NCBI GenBank assembly: GCA_045603305.1
Contig: JAZULV010000079.1
Span: forward strand, 32,025 to 96,024
DNA length: 64,000 nt
Reading direction: 5' to 3'
DNA from: JAFRXK01 sp045603305
GTDB lineage: Bacteria > Bacillota > Clostridia > Lachnospirales > Lachnospiraceae
A program made the translations under genes and the position numbers. Each line of letters begins with the position of its first letter. The stretch's first letter is position 1. Under the pieces are notes generated by a model that was given only the letters and a program-made list of their open reading frames with translations, was not told the DNA's origin and ran no database searches. Of this stretch, positions 24,385 to 34,142 are shown piece by piece.

Positions 24385-27300
24385 TTAGTTTGTTCTTCTC
24401 TTTAAAACTACTCCTGTAAATACCACACCTGCAAGAATTATAAGCATTAACCATACTATAATATTTACAGCATCACCTGTATTTACATCGCCTGCACCGG
24501 CTGCAGTAGTAGACTCTGTTGTAGTCTCTGTTGTACCTTCTGTTGATTCAGTAGTTGCCTCTGATGACTCTTCTGTTGATTCTTCTTCTGCCGCTTCTAC
24601 TGACACTCCAAGAACACAGTTATTGTAGCCATCAACTGCTAACTCAATCTTATACTCACCTGCTTCAGCAAAATAACTGCCCGGAAGTGTAATCTTATCA
24701 TCTGATACCATATCAACTAATTTCGCTACATCAAGTGGAACTTCATTAATCATGATAACTGCCTTGCCATCTGCATCTGTTGCATTAGCTACAAATGTTT
24801 CTGCCCAGTCATTATCAGCAAGATTAATTACAACATCTTCGCCAACCTTAACAGTATCAGCTTCTAATGCTGCTGAACCTTCTTCAGGATCTTTAGCACC
24901 GGTTGTAACAACTGCTTCAAGCTTTAAGTTTCTAAGGTAAATATTTGATGTGTTTTCGCAATCAGATAATAAGTACTTTAAGTATAATGGATTTCCGCCG
25001 GTTGTTAATGCTGATACAAATTCGTACTCATATGTATCCCACTCCGGTGTAGTAGTAAAGTTTTCAGTACCCCATGCCATTGCCCATGTGTTGTCTTCCT
25101 GCATACCAACTGTGTATGTATTTTCAACATCTGACTTAGCTTCAAATGAGAACTTATATGTTACGCCTGCAACCAAATCAAGTTCATGTAAGAACATAGA
25201 CTGATAGTTGTTAACATCCTTCCATGTTTCAACTGTATAAACACCATCTGCATCCGGTACTGCAGCTACATTTCCAGCCTGATGGTAATTTGTGTACCAT
25301 CCGGTTGAATCTTCCGGAACCGGTGTTGTGTTTACATTTGAATAATCAATATCAGTATTATTCTCTGTAATTGCTACAAGCATGATATTATCAACTAATA
25401 ATTCTGCACCATCTTCAAATCCGATTGTCACAACAGCTTCTTTGTCTGTTACGTCCTTAGGCATTGCAAAGACTGACTCAAGAGTTTCAATTGCCCCTGC
25501 TGTATAATCAAGTGTTTCTGATGAGTATACTACACTGCCGTCCTTATTTGTTACTGTAACTGTTACCTTAATATCAGCCTCTGAATAAACATCAAGCTTA
25601 AGACTATACTGGTCTGACTGCTTAAGTGTAAGACCATCCTGTGAAATAGATGCATTAGCACCTGTAGCAGTAATCTCTGCTCTACGAGCGTAATTCTGCT
25701 TCTCACCCTTATCGTATGAGAAGATATCACCATAACCTAATTCGTATAATACATATGAAGGAACTTTTACATCTGCATCAGTTGTATTCCAGAAACCAAG
25801 TCTGTCTTTACCCTGGTCAAAAGTACCGTTCCAGATAATATTGCCATCCGGTAATTCTGTCTTGCTGGTTGTTTCTTCTATATCATCCTGTGAAACCATC
25901 TCAACAACTACGTTACCAATGAAAATATCAGCTGTTCCTGCTGTACCTAAGTTGAACTCAAGTCTTGCTGTAGGGTCACTGTCATTGCCCATTGTAAAGT
26001 AGAATGAATAATTCTCAGGTGTTGTACCTACTGAAATTGTTTCTGAAGCATATCCTGCCCAGCCGTTGTCAGCATCACCGCTTGGATGAATAGTTACATT
26101 TCTTTCAGCCTCTGCATAGGCATCAAATGAAACCTTATATGTATAACCGTTAATCATTGGCATGTGCTTAATGAGCTGAATTGCATATGCCTGATTACCT
26201 GCACTTGTAGTATCAATTGCTGCATATGTTGTACCATCTTTTTCTACAGTACCTACTGTTGCAGCTCCGCCAAACTCACCACCTACATAGAACTGCCATG
26301 ATGAATCCTCAGGATCAACTGCACCTACTGTATTTAATGTATCAAAAGATGTATCTCCTGCAAAGTTATATCCTTCATAAGAATCAAGACCTGCTGCCTC
26401 AAGAAGAGGACGTACATATGTATCATAAGCTGATGCATCACCTGCAGAACCGCCTGCAACTACGCCTGATTCATCATATCCGTCTTCTGACTGATATACA
26501 CGAACGTAATCAACTGACATAGATGAAAGACCATTGCCACTGTAATCGCCTTCAGCAGGGTCTCCGGCACCAAATGTACCACCTACTGCTACGTTAAGCA
26601 TAAGGTAGAAAGGTACGTCGAAAGGAGCACCGAATGTAAAGTCTTCACCTGCATTCTTACCAATACTGTTCCATATATCAGTTGTGTATAATAATTCATC
26701 ATCAACATACCATGTAAGCTTGCCAGGCTCCCACTCTAACGCATAGAGGTGGTAAGCACCAACATTAGTTGTTGCTGAATCAAAGTTATATGTCTTGCCT
26801 TTATATAAGTTATTTGGCCAGTTACCGCCATAGTGAACTGTTCCACAAGTAGCGTAATTGTTGTTACCCCAGCCTTCCATAATATCAATCTCTCCGGATG
26901 CAGCCCATCCGCCGTAGATATCCTGATTATCAGGAAGCATCCAGAATGCAGGCCAAGCACCAACTTCCATAGGAAGACTCATATATGCTTCAATTCTTCC
27001 GTATTTTGTTGAGAATAAATTCTCAGTATCAGATACTGTACGGATACGTCCTGAAGTATAGTTAAATGTACCCTCATTAGGGTCAGTTGTTGTTTCTTTC
27101 TTAGCTGTAATAGTAAGCTTGCCATCTGCAACACTTACGTTATCAGTACTGTCTGTGTAGTACTCCATCTCCTGGTTACCCCAGCCCGGATTATTTGATG
27201 CGGTCTTACCATTACCTATCTGGTATGACCACTTTGTAGTATCAAGAGCTGTACCATCGAACTCATCATTCCATACAAGATTCCAGCCATCAGCTTCCAT

Positions 27301-29226
27301 CTCTTCAATTGTCTTTGCACTTTCATAATCAGCTGCTACAAAGAGTGAATAATATCCGAAATCTGAGTTATAACCTGCACCGATTGCATCAAAGTCTACA
27401 AAGTAATACTTGATTACCTGACCCTCTGCAAGCTCTTCTGCTAAACTTGTGCTTACTTCCCATACTCCATCACTATTCAGGCTCATGCCATAACCGCCGT
27501 AGCCACCACGGTCTTCATCAGCCTCTGCTTCTGCAAGACTGTCATATACACGGATAAGAGCAAGCGGAGCGTTTGGACGTTCATCATTATAAGCTCTCTG
27601 AATTGTTACATCCTTCTTATTAGCAGCAAGAGTAATCTCTGTTACTTCTGCCGGTTCTTCTTCCTCAGCCACTGCTACAGGATATACACCTACGTTAAAG
27701 AGTGTAATATCACCGGCTTCATCGGCTGCATCTACAAATCCTAAAGCATAGAATAAACTTGCTGCATCTGTAGCTGCAGTATTAGTGCCTGTAAATGTCC
27801 AGTTCTGAGTTTCGTTAGCCTTAAGTTTTATTGTCTGTCCGATTACATCACCATTGTTCTGTAAATAAACCTTAATCTGCTTATTTGCTGTTGAATATGT
27901 AGAGAACTGTAATACATAATCTTTATTAGCTTCCAAAGAAACATTTCCGTTCTTCGCAAACTGGAATGACCACTCATTTTCTCCGCCAACTGCTTCTATA
28001 TCAATATTAGCTTCTCCTGTAAGTCCCTGTTTAATTGAACCTACGCATCCGGACCAATCTGTTCCAAGATATGTAAACCATGTGTTCGCCATATCATTAA
28101 ATTCTGCATCAACAATAACATTATCGCCAACAGAATATGTCTTCTTAATAGGACAAATGCTGATATCAGTAATTGTAAGTGTAGTTGCCTCATCAGCAGC
28201 TGAACACTGGGAAAGAGCGAAGAAAAGCTCTGCTACAGTATTTGCAGATACTTCTGTAGAAACAAATGCCCAGTCCTGAGTCTTTCCTGCCTCAAGCTGA
28301 AGTGTCTGTCCAATCAAATCTCCGCCTGACTGTAAGAACACTTTAATCTGCTTATTTCCTGTTGAATGTGTCTTAAAGGACATTAAGTATTCGCCAGCTT
28401 CAGCAAGATTAATATTCTTCTGTACAAACTGGATGCCCCATTCACCGCTCCATCCAACATTAGTAATATCGATTACAGCCTCACCGGATGCACCCTGAGT
28501 AAATGTTGCCTGTGCACCTGACCAGTCTGTTCCTACATAAGTCTCCCATGTAGTACCAAGCTCAGCAAATGCATTATCAGCGAGAACATCATCGCCAACT
28601 TCGTAAATTGTCTTTGCCGGTGGTTCTACAGCACCTGTTGACTCTACAATACTAACATTGCTGATGGTTACTGTAGGTGAAGCCGCTGAGTCATCACCTG
28701 CCATCCATCCCATCGCAAAGAGGAACTTAGTTGTATATGCAGCTGTATTTGCAGGAATATCAACTGTATATGTATTAGTACCGGCTTCTACTGCTACATC
28801 ATAATCCAGATATGCTTCATAGCCGTCAAGCTTTACTTTCATACCCTTTGCTCCATCACTTGTTACAGTAAATGAAAGCTTATATGCTTTATTTGCTTCA
28901 AAAGCTACATCGGTCTGTGATATCTGTAATCCCCACAGTGCATCAGCCCAACCGCCGCCAATAGCATCATAATCAACTGTCATTGAACCATCACCGTTAC
29001 CGGTTACTGTTGCATTTACATACGCCCAGTCACTTCCTACATAGGCAGTCCATTCTGATGAGTCAGCTGATGTTACATCTGTAAACTCAGTATCTCTCAG
29101 TATATTACCTGCTGCTACAACCTTATCAGGTGTACGCACTGCCATGCCTGAAAAAAGTGACAGAACCATAGCCATTACCATAAATAATGCCATTGGTCGT
29201 CTAACTAGCTTCGAAAAACGTTTCAT
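24385..29226 (-). CDS. Multimodular secreted GH16 beta-glucanase, sortase-anchored
   Basis: A 1613-residue exported enzyme. Residues 1-41 are the signal peptide. Three related modules of about 160 residues (about 42-530), each with a WETYVGTDWSGA-like start, are probably CBM4/9-like carbohydrate-binding domains. A further domain follows, then the GH16 catalytic domain (about 645-912) with active-site GEIDIMEGWG near residue 777, where the two Glu are nucleophile and acid/base. This form is typical of laminarinase/beta-1,3(4)-glucanase. Downstream are more binding-like modules (about 960-1560), a Glu/Ser/Thr linker and a C-terminal VNTGD, hydrophobic helix and basic tail that act as a sorting signal. 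AGGAGG precedes the ATG at 29226. The exact glucan is inferred. Confidence 0.92.
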   Translation of the reverse strand: MKRFSKLVRRPMALFMVMAMVLSLFSGMAVRTPDKVVAAGNILRDTEFTDVTSADSSEWTAYVGSDWAYVNATVTGNGDGSMTVDYDAIGGGWADALWGLQISQTDVAFEANKAYKLSFTVTSDGAKGMKVKLDGYEAYLDYDVAVEAGTNTYTVDIPANTAAYTTKFLFAMGWMAGDDSAASPTVTISNVSIVESTGAVEPPAKTIYEVGDDVLADNAFAELGTTWETYVGTDWSGAQATFTQGASGEAVIDITNVGWSGEWGIQFVQKNINLAEAGEYLMSFKTHSTGNKQIKVFLQSGGDLIGQTLQLEAGKTQDWAFVSTEVSANTVAELFFALSQCSAADEATTLTITDISICPIKKTYSVGDNVIVDAEFNDMANTWFTYLGTDWSGCVGSIKQGLTGEANIDIEAVGGENEWSFQFAKNGNVSLEANKDYVLQFSTYSTANKQIKVYLQNNGDVIGQTIKLKANETQNWTFTGTNTAATDAASLFYALGFVDAADEAGDITLFNVGVYPVAVAEEEEPAEVTEITLAANKKDVTIQRAYNDERPNAPLALIRVYDSLAEAEADEDRGGYGGYGMSLNSDGVWEVSTSLAEELAEGQVIKYYFVDFDAIGAGYNSDFGYYSLFVAADYESAKTIEEMEADGWNLVWNDEFDGTALDTTKWSYQIGNGKTASNNPGWGNQEMEYYTDSTDNVSVADGKLTITAKKETTTDPNEGTFNYTSGRIRTVSDTENLFSTKYGRIEAYMSLPMEVGAWPAFWMLPDNQDIYGGWAASGEIDIMEGWGNNNYATCGTVHYGGNWPNNLYKGKTYNFDSATTNVGAYHLYALEWEPGKLTWYVDDELLYTTDIWNSIGKNAGEDFTFGAPFDVPFYLMLNVAVGGTFGAGDPAEGDYSGNGLSSMSVDYVRVYQSEDGYDESGVVAGGSAGDASAYDTYVRPLLEAAGLDSYEGYNFAGDTSFDTLNTVGAVDPEDSSWQFYVGGEFGGAATVGTVEKDGTTYAAIDTTSAGNQAYAIQLIKHMPMINGYTYKVSFDAYAEAERNVTIHPSGDADNGWAGYASETISVGTTPENYSFYFTMGNDSDPTARLEFNLGTAGTADIFIGNVVVEMVSQDDIEETTSKTELPDGNIIWNGTFDQGKDRLGFWNTTDADVKVPSYVLYELGYGDIFSYDKGEKQNYARRAEITATGANASISQDGLTLKQSDQYSLKLDVYSEADIKVTVTVTNKDGSVVYSSETLDYTAGAIETLESVFAMPKDVTDKEAVVTIGFEDGAELLVDNIMLVAITENNTDIDYSNVNTTPVPEDSTGWYTNYHQAGNVAAVPDADGVYTVETWKDVNNYQSMFLHELDLVAGVTYKFSFEAKSDVENTYTVGMQEDNTWAMAWGTENFTTTPEWDTYEYEFVSALTTGGNPLYLKYLLSDCENTSNIYLRNLKLEAVVTTGAKDPEEGSAALEADTVKVGEDVVINLADNDWAETFVANATDADGKAVIMINEVPLDVAKLVDMVSDDKITLPGSYFAEAGEYKIELAVDGYNNCVLGVSVEAAEEESTEESSEATTESTEGTTETTTESTTAAGAGDVNTGDAVNIIVWLMLIILAGVVFTGVVLKRRTN

Positions 29227-29276
29227 CAAATCATCCTCCTTAATATATTTTAGCACATTTGTCCTTTGATGTTTTT

Positions 29277-29305
29277 ATTATACATTAATCTTTTGTGAAT
29301 AGTAA
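29277..29305 (-). promoter_or_regulatory. Promoter of the GH16 gene
   Basis: TTACTA (29305-29300) and TATAAT (29282-29277) are 17 bases apart on the minus strand, with a TG just before the -10 box; about 50 bases before the ATG. Confidence 0.65.
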
Positions 29306-29556
29306 AGCATATATTGATTATTTCAAGCTTGAATTTTGTACAATATTTACTTTGTTAAATTAGTAAACTTATACGATTAAGGTGCATTTATCTTTAGTTA
29401 AACCTTTTATTTTCGCTGATTTTAGTTAGTTTTGCACAATTCTATAACGTTTAAGTGTGCAGAAATCCTTAACGTTCCTTAATACTTAAGAATGTAACGT
29501 TTTACGAGGTAATGTTGACTATATGATATACCTTTACCAATCTGTTATATAAAAAT

Positions 29557-29586
29557 AAAACTGCCTCCCCTAAGGTTGACAGTTTT
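29557..29586 (-). terminator. Terminator after the Cys-rich membrane protein gene
   Basis: Minus-strand arms AAAACTGTC / GGCAGTTTT are followed by ATTTTTATA, about 95 bases after the stop at 29680. Confidence 0.75.
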
Positions 29587-29679
29587 ATATACATGTATTT
29601 ATTCTTTTTATTATTCATCACAGGAACGATACTACTTCACAATCGGAAACACTTCTCTTCCCTTTTTGAATATCACATA

Positions 29680-30399
29680 TTATCTCTTAATAATTCTTTT
29701 AAACCTGGCTTCCAGTCTGTTTCTTCCTGAACACAAATGCTCTGTGCAGTTAGCACATTTTAATGCCCTGTTCGATACTTCAAAGAAACGCTCCGGATGT
29801 TTAAAACATACATACTCCCACCTAAGAGTCAGAAACAAGCCAAATACCACCAGACTTGTGGTCACTAACCCCGGCACAACGATAATAGGTGATATAAGCA
29901 TTGCTGAATCCCAACTAAATATTCTGCAGGTGGCACAGCAACGGTTCTTCATAAAGAAGGTTCTGAACGGACACCAGTAAAGCACACATATCATATCTGC
30001 CAAGTGGTAAAACACTACCAGTAATATTAATTCTTTTTCTGCAATATATTTCAAGAAGTATAACATCCAGATAACAGCATGTGCCAAAATCCACACGATA
30101 AATATATACAAAGCTGATTTGTCGGCAGGCTTCTTGACCTTCTTAAGCTCCTCTTCTTCATAATCTGCAGCTTTATATCTATTAGTAAATTCCTTCTGAC
30201 AACCTATGCTTAATTTTCTGTTAGGCATTGCCCGTGTTACAAACTCATACATAACAGAAAGCCAGATAAGGGATAACACTAATTTAGACGAATGCTCTCC
30301 GTTGGGATTAAGCATCTCACCTTTAACAAAATATACTACAGCCGCAAAAGCAAACAAAATAAGCCTGTATATAAACATTTTAAAATATTTCTTACGCAT
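29680..30399 (-). CDS. Membrane protein with cysteine clusters, unknown function
   Basis: A 239-residue protein I do not recognise. It has about five or six hydrophobic segments (near residues 8-25, 38-55, 95-115, 122-140, 165-190) and two cysteine clusters: RCCATC near residues 153-158 in the sequence CPFRTFFMKNRCCATC, and CANCTEHLC near 216-224. These suggest a metal site or redox-active cysteines. Its ATG overlaps the stop of metY (TAATG), so it is translated with metY, and it ends at a terminator. A role in metal or sulfur handling would be speculation. Confidence 0.75.
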   Translation of the reverse strand: MRKKYFKMFIYRLILFAFAAVVYFVKGEMLNPNGEHSSKLVLSLIWLSVMYEFVTRAMPNRKLSIGCQKEFTNRYKAADYEEEELKKVKKPADKSALYIFIVWILAHAVIWMLYFLKYIAEKELILLVVFYHLADMICVLYWCPFRTFFMKNRCCATCRIFSWDSAMLISPIIVVPGLVTTSLVVFGLFLTLRWEYVCFKHPERFFEVSNRALKCANCTEHLCSGRNRLEARFKRIIKR

Positions 30400-31679
30400 T
30401 ACTTTATAGCCTCAAGAGCCTGTGCAATGTCAGCGATAATATCTTCAGCATTTTCAATACCTACAGAGAATCTGATAAGGTCAGGCTGAACTCCTGCCTC
30501 AATAAGCTGCTCTTCGCTAAGCTGTCTGTGTGTATGACTTGCCGGATGAAGAACACTGGTTCTTGCATCAGCAACATGGGTTACTATACAAGCAAGCTTA
30601 AGGCTGTCCATAAACTTAATAGCCTGCTCTCTTCCGCCCTTTACAGCGAAAGTTACAACACCACATGAACCCTTTGGTAAATACTTCTGTGCTAATGAAT
30701 AATACTTATCATTTTCAAGGCCCGGATAATTAACCCAGCTAATCTGATCATTAGCTTCTAAATATTTCGCAACCTTGAGAGCATTCTCACAGTGACGCTC
30801 AACTCTTAAGTGAAGAGTTTCAAGACCAAGATTTAAGAGGAATGCATTCTGTGGAGACTGGATTGAGCCTAAATCTCTCATCATCTGTGCTGTTGCCTTG
30901 GTTATATATGCACCCTTGCCAAAAGCTTCGGCATAAACAAGACCATGATATGACTCATCAGGAGTTGTAAGTCCCGGGAACTTATCAGCATGAGCCATCC
31001 AGTCAAAGTTACCGCTGTCAACTATACATCCGCCTACATTTGTAGCATGTCCATCCATGTACTTTGTAGTAGAATGGATAACAATATCCGCACCAAATTC
31101 AAAAGGTCTGCAGTTAATTGGTGTTGCAAAGGTATTGTCAATTATAAGCGGAACCCCGTGAGAGTGAGCAATATCTGCAAACTTCTCAATATCAAGCACT
31201 ACCAGTGAAGGGTTTGAAATTGTCTCACCAAAAACAGCCTTTGTATTAGGTCTGAAAGCAGCATTAATCTCCTCTACAGATGCATCAGGATCAATCAATG
31301 TAACATCAATACCCATCTTCTTCATGGTAACTGTAAAAAGATTAGATGTTCCGCCATAAATAGTAGAAGCACTAATTACATGTCCGCCGGCTTCACATAT
31401 ATTTAAGATAGAAAAGAATGAAGCTGCCTGTCCTGAGGATGTAAGCATAGCCGCATATCCGCCCTCTAAATCACAAATCTTCTGGGCTACTGCATCATTT
31501 GTCGGGTTCTGAAGTCTTGTATAAAAGTATCCTGAATCCTCTAAATCAAAAAGTCTCGCCATCTGCTCACTTGAGTCATACTTAAAAGTTGTACTCTGAT
31601 AAATCGGCAGAACTCTCGGTTCGCCCTTCTTTGGCTGCCATCCGCCCTGTACACAAATTGTTTCTAAATTCTTGCTCAT
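30399..31679 (-). CDS. metY: O-acetylhomoserine sulfhydrylase
   Basis: A 426-residue PLP enzyme of the Cys/Met metabolism family. It starts with ETICVQGGW and VLPIYQSTTF, has the PLP-lysine motif HSTTKYMDGH and the conserved FGADIVIHS stretch, and its length suits MetY (O-acetylhomoserine aminocarboxypropyltransferase) rather than the shorter MetB/MetC. It makes homocysteine from O-acetylhomoserine and sulfide. GGAGG precedes the ATG. It is only 3 bases after a phospholipase-C-like gene and overlaps the next membrane-protein gene. The nearby metNIQ operon is separately expressed. Confidence 0.93.
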   Translation of the reverse strand: MSKNLETICVQGGWQPKKGEPRVLPIYQSTTFKYDSSEQMARLFDLEDSGYFYTRLQNPTNDAVAQKICDLEGGYAAMLTSSGQAASFFSILNICEAGGHVISASTIYGGTSNLFTVTMKKMGIDVTLIDPDASVEEINAAFRPNTKAVFGETISNPSLVVLDIEKFADIAHSHGVPLIIDNTFATPINCRPFEFGADIVIHSTTKYMDGHATNVGGCIVDSGNFDWMAHADKFPGLTTPDESYHGLVYAEAFGKGAYITKATAQMMRDLGSIQSPQNAFLLNLGLETLHLRVERHCENALKVAKYLEANDQISWVNYPGLENDKYYSLAQKYLPKGSCGVVTFAVKGGREQAIKFMDSLKLACIVTHVADARTSVLHPASHTHRQLSEEQLIEAGVQPDLIRFSVGIENAEDIIADIAQALEAIK

Positions 31680-31682
31680 TAA

Positions 31683-32474
31683 TTATCTCCCTCCGTAAAA
31701 ATCCATATTAAACCTAGGATTATTATACTCTTTCTTATTATAAAACTCCATTAATATATCTGAAGTTTCATTAACGGTTTCTTCTAAAAGTTTATTCAGT
31801 TGTTCACTTGAATAATCAGTATCATATCCCTTATCCGGATAAATCATGTGTGGATATACCATTCGGTGTATGCCAAAAAGCTTAATAACAAATAACGTTA
31901 TCCTCGCCTTTGTCTTATTACCATAATTCAGCAGGTACTTTCCAAGACGCATAACCCTTATCGCTTCATTGACCCTCGCTGCACTGACACCGGTATATAC
32001 TCTGCTTATGTGCTGTGCCATACTCTTATTATATGGTAACAATCTTCTTAAATCGTAAGTGTAAGGATTCCTGCCGTAATTAAGCATCAAATCCTTCTCA
32101 AACTCACTCTCTATGGATATATGGTCAATTCCGGTTCTTTCAATCTCCTGAATTACTATAGGATGACAGGCACTGTCAAGCATATAATGACACATAAATC
32201 CTAACACATAGGCACCCTCCGGAGAATCAATTCCACATATACTTAATACTTTAACAGCTTCTTTTACGAATGTTACAAAAGTCTCATGGTGCATTCTAAT
32301 ACCTGTTTTTACAAACTTGTTATAATAAAAAGGTCTGTAAAAGAATAAAATATCCGGTCCCTGGAGGCCTAATATATAATAATCTTTATACTTTCTTATA
32401 GTATCCTTACACTCTCCCGCAAGACACTTATAAACCTTTTTGCCAAACAAAGCATGTGCATACACTGCAGGCAT
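31683..32474 (-). CDS. Zinc-dependent phospholipase C-like protein
   Basis: A 263-residue protein of the zinc-dependent phospholipase C family (PF00882). It begins PAVYAHALFGKKV, where the conserved His after the short start is the usual first metal ligand. Further family His/Asp pairs are in GPDILFFYRP, HHETFVTF, YVLGFMCHYMLDSACHP and EIERTGIDHISIESEFE. It lacks an evident signal peptide, so the enzyme may be intracellular; many bacterial homologues are of unknown substrate. It is 3 bases upstream of metY and 32 after the zinc-ribbon gene. Confidence 0.88.
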   Translation of the reverse strand: MPAVYAHALFGKKVYKCLAGECKDTIRKYKDYYILGLQGPDILFFYRPFYYNKFVKTGIRMHHETFVTFVKEAVKVLSICGIDSPEGAYVLGFMCHYMLDSACHPIVIQEIERTGIDHISIESEFEKDLMLNYGRNPYTYDLRRLLPYNKSMAQHISRVYTGVSAARVNEAIRVMRLGKYLLNYGNKTKARITLFVIKLFGIHRMVYPHMIYPDKGYDTDYSSEQLNKLLEETVNETSDILMEFYNKKEYNNPRFNMDFYGGR

Positions 32475-32506
32475 TATATCACCTCCTTAATAAATATGTA
32501 AAGAAG

Positions 32507-32953
32507 CTAATTTATGGAATCTAAAATTGCCTTAATAATAATTATTATAATATATATAAGAGCAACGTACTTGAAAACACCCTTCTTTTTTTTCTTTGGT
32601 GCATGAGGGTCTACATTAGGCTTACCATAATCGCTGTCCCTATGTCCTCCACAGTTGCCATAGTCTGCATTAATCCTTCCGGATGATGTAGTATTAGTTC
32701 TTGTTGTATAAGTTCTTGTTGTATATGGGCTGCTATTCCCCCTCTTCGGATTGGACTGATACCTTGGATTAACAACATTTCTTTTTTGACTTTCAGGCAT
32801 AGACCTGTTTAACGTATAATTTCCTCTGTCTTCATTAGGCAGATAAGCCCCCTTATACTCTATCGGTTCCTTGATAAACTTCTTACATGATGCACAATAG
32901 CCTCTTGCTACCAGTTCATGATCACAAATAGGACATAAATATCTAATCGCCAT
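32507..32953 (-). CDS. Zinc-ribbon protein with C-terminal membrane anchor
   Basis: A 148-residue protein. The N-terminus has a four-cysteine zinc ribbon: CPIC near residue 8 and CASC near residue 21. The middle (about 35-115) is polar and rich in Arg, Asn, Ser and Thr, probably disordered. A lysine cluster KKKKK precedes one transmembrane helix (about 125-145, ALIYIIIIIIKAIL), consistent with a cytoplasmic zinc ribbon tethered to the membrane. Such zinc-ribbon/TM proteins are common and uncharacterised in Clostridia. It has its own promoter and heads a unit with the phospholipase-like gene and metY. Confidence 0.75.
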   Translation of the reverse strand: MAIRYLCPICDHELVARGYCASCKKFIKEPIEYKGAYLPNEDRGNYTLNRSMPESQKRNVVNPRYQSNPKRGNSSPYTTRTYTTRTNTTSSGRINADYGNCGGHRDSDYGKPNVDPHAPKKKKKGVFKYVALIYIIIIIIKAILDSIN

Positions 32954-32987
32954 ACTCTATCCTCCGTAAAATAACACATTATATATC

Positions 32988-33016
32988 ATTATACTCTATT
33001 GATAAGCAAACATCAA
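32988..33016 (-). promoter_or_regulatory. Promoter of the zinc-ribbon/metY unit
   Basis: TTGATG (33016-33011) and TATAAT (32993-32988) are 17 bases apart on the minus strand, about 35 bases before the ATG at 32953. Confidence 0.7.
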
Positions 33017-33054
33017 GCAAGCTATTTTAAACATTATACACTTTAAAGTGCAAC

Positions 33055-34065
33055 TTATAATATGTTTTTTATTATTCTTTCTACATTTTTAAATAATATC
33101 TTATCAAGCTCGCTCTCTTTGAATCCGATATGCTTTAACCCGTAATACAACAGTTCCATTTTATCTGTTGAATTAATCTCTATATTCCCCTCAATTCCAT
33201 CTAAGTCCGAACCAAGTGCTACTGTCTCAATTCCTCCTTTGTCTGCCATATGTAATGCATGAACGCATAATCTTTCAACGGTTGAATTTTTATCGTTAAT
33301 ATCTTCATTTAAAAAATCCGGACAAAAATTCAGTCCTATTATGCCGCCTTTCCGGCCAATTACTCTAATCATATCGTCGGTTAGATTTCTTGGATGTGGT
33401 GACAATGCTCTTGCATTGGAATGGGATGCTACAAATGGTTTACGGCATATATCAGCCACATCATTAAACCCGCCATCAGACAAATGGGACACATCTACCA
33501 GTATACCTTTATCCTGCATATATTCCACCGCTTCTTTGCCAAAGACTGTCAATCCTTCATTCATTGTACTCTTTTCAAAAGAATTTGGTGAGCCTATGCA
33601 ATTTTTATAATTCCATGTAAGGGTAATCAAGGATACCCCTCTTTTTTTAAGTTCATCAATATTACTTAATTTTCCGCCAATCACCCGACCGTCTTCAACC
33701 GTAAGAAAAGCTGATATTTTACCGGAGTGTGTATTTTGCAAATACCCCTTATAATCCGATACATGCGAAATAACACTGCTATAATTTTCCATACATTCCA
33801 AAAAGCCTTGATACAAGGCATCGAAATACATATCATCACTATACTTCTCCCACATAAAAGCCTCTGCTCTTTTTTCACCCGCTCTTCTTTCTATTTCTTT
33901 AATAATTGTTTCTTTATCAGGCATCCATATTGCAAAAAACTGTGCTATTGCTCCGGCTTTTTTTAATCTTTTTATGTCTACTGATTTATTATTTTCGTAC
34001 AAATCATTTTTATCTTTTGAAGCATAAATCATAAGCGTATCGCAATGCATATCAATATATTTCAT
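33055..34065 (-). CDS. Membrane (renal) dipeptidase, M19 family
   Basis: A 336-residue metallopeptidase of family M19. It starts YIDMHCDTL, the HxD metal-binding motif. Other ligands are in TVEDGRVIGG, VDVSHLSDGGF and PFVASHSNARAL, and the GSDLDG motif is near the C-terminus. M19 enzymes cleave dipeptides using two zinc ions. No signal peptide is present, so it is probably cytoplasmic despite the family name. It is separated from its neighbours by short gaps without a clear promoter; argS lies upstream. Confidence 0.92.
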   Translation of the reverse strand: MKYIDMHCDTLMIYASKDKNDLYENNKSVDIKRLKKAGAIAQFFAIWMPDKETIIKEIERRAGEKRAEAFMWEKYSDDMYFDALYQGFLECMENYSSVISHVSDYKGYLQNTHSGKISAFLTVEDGRVIGGKLSNIDELKKRGVSLITLTWNYKNCIGSPNSFEKSTMNEGLTVFGKEAVEYMQDKGILVDVSHLSDGGFNDVADICRKPFVASHSNARALSPHPRNLTDDMIRVIGRKGGIIGLNFCPDFLNEDINDKNSTVERLCVHALHMADKGGIETVALGSDLDGIEGNIEINSTDKMELLYYGLKHIGFKESELDKILFKNVERIIKNIL

Positions 34066-34089
34066 ATTTTACCTGCTTTCATAAAATAT

Positions 34090-34116
34090 AAGACGCCACA
34101 ATATATGCAGCGCCTT
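34090..34116 (-). terminator. Probable terminator after argS
   Basis: Minus-strand arms AAGGCGC / GCGTCTT (one wobble) are followed by TATATTTTAT, about 27 bases after the argS stop. Confidence 0.55.
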
Positions 34117-34142
34117 AGTAATTCTGAACTATTATATTTATA

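Larger units (their letters stand above)
29227..29679. other. 453-base intergenic region before the GH16 gene
   Basis: Very AT-rich. It contains the GH16 promoter and, near the right end, the terminator of the upstream membrane-protein gene. AACGTT or close variants recur at about 29445, 29472 and 29507; I see no gene or clear operator. Confidence 0.6.

Noticed and set aside
26217..26522. Plus-strand 101-codon frame inside the GH16 gene
   Set aside because: It is a shadow of the real minus-strand gene and has no family features.
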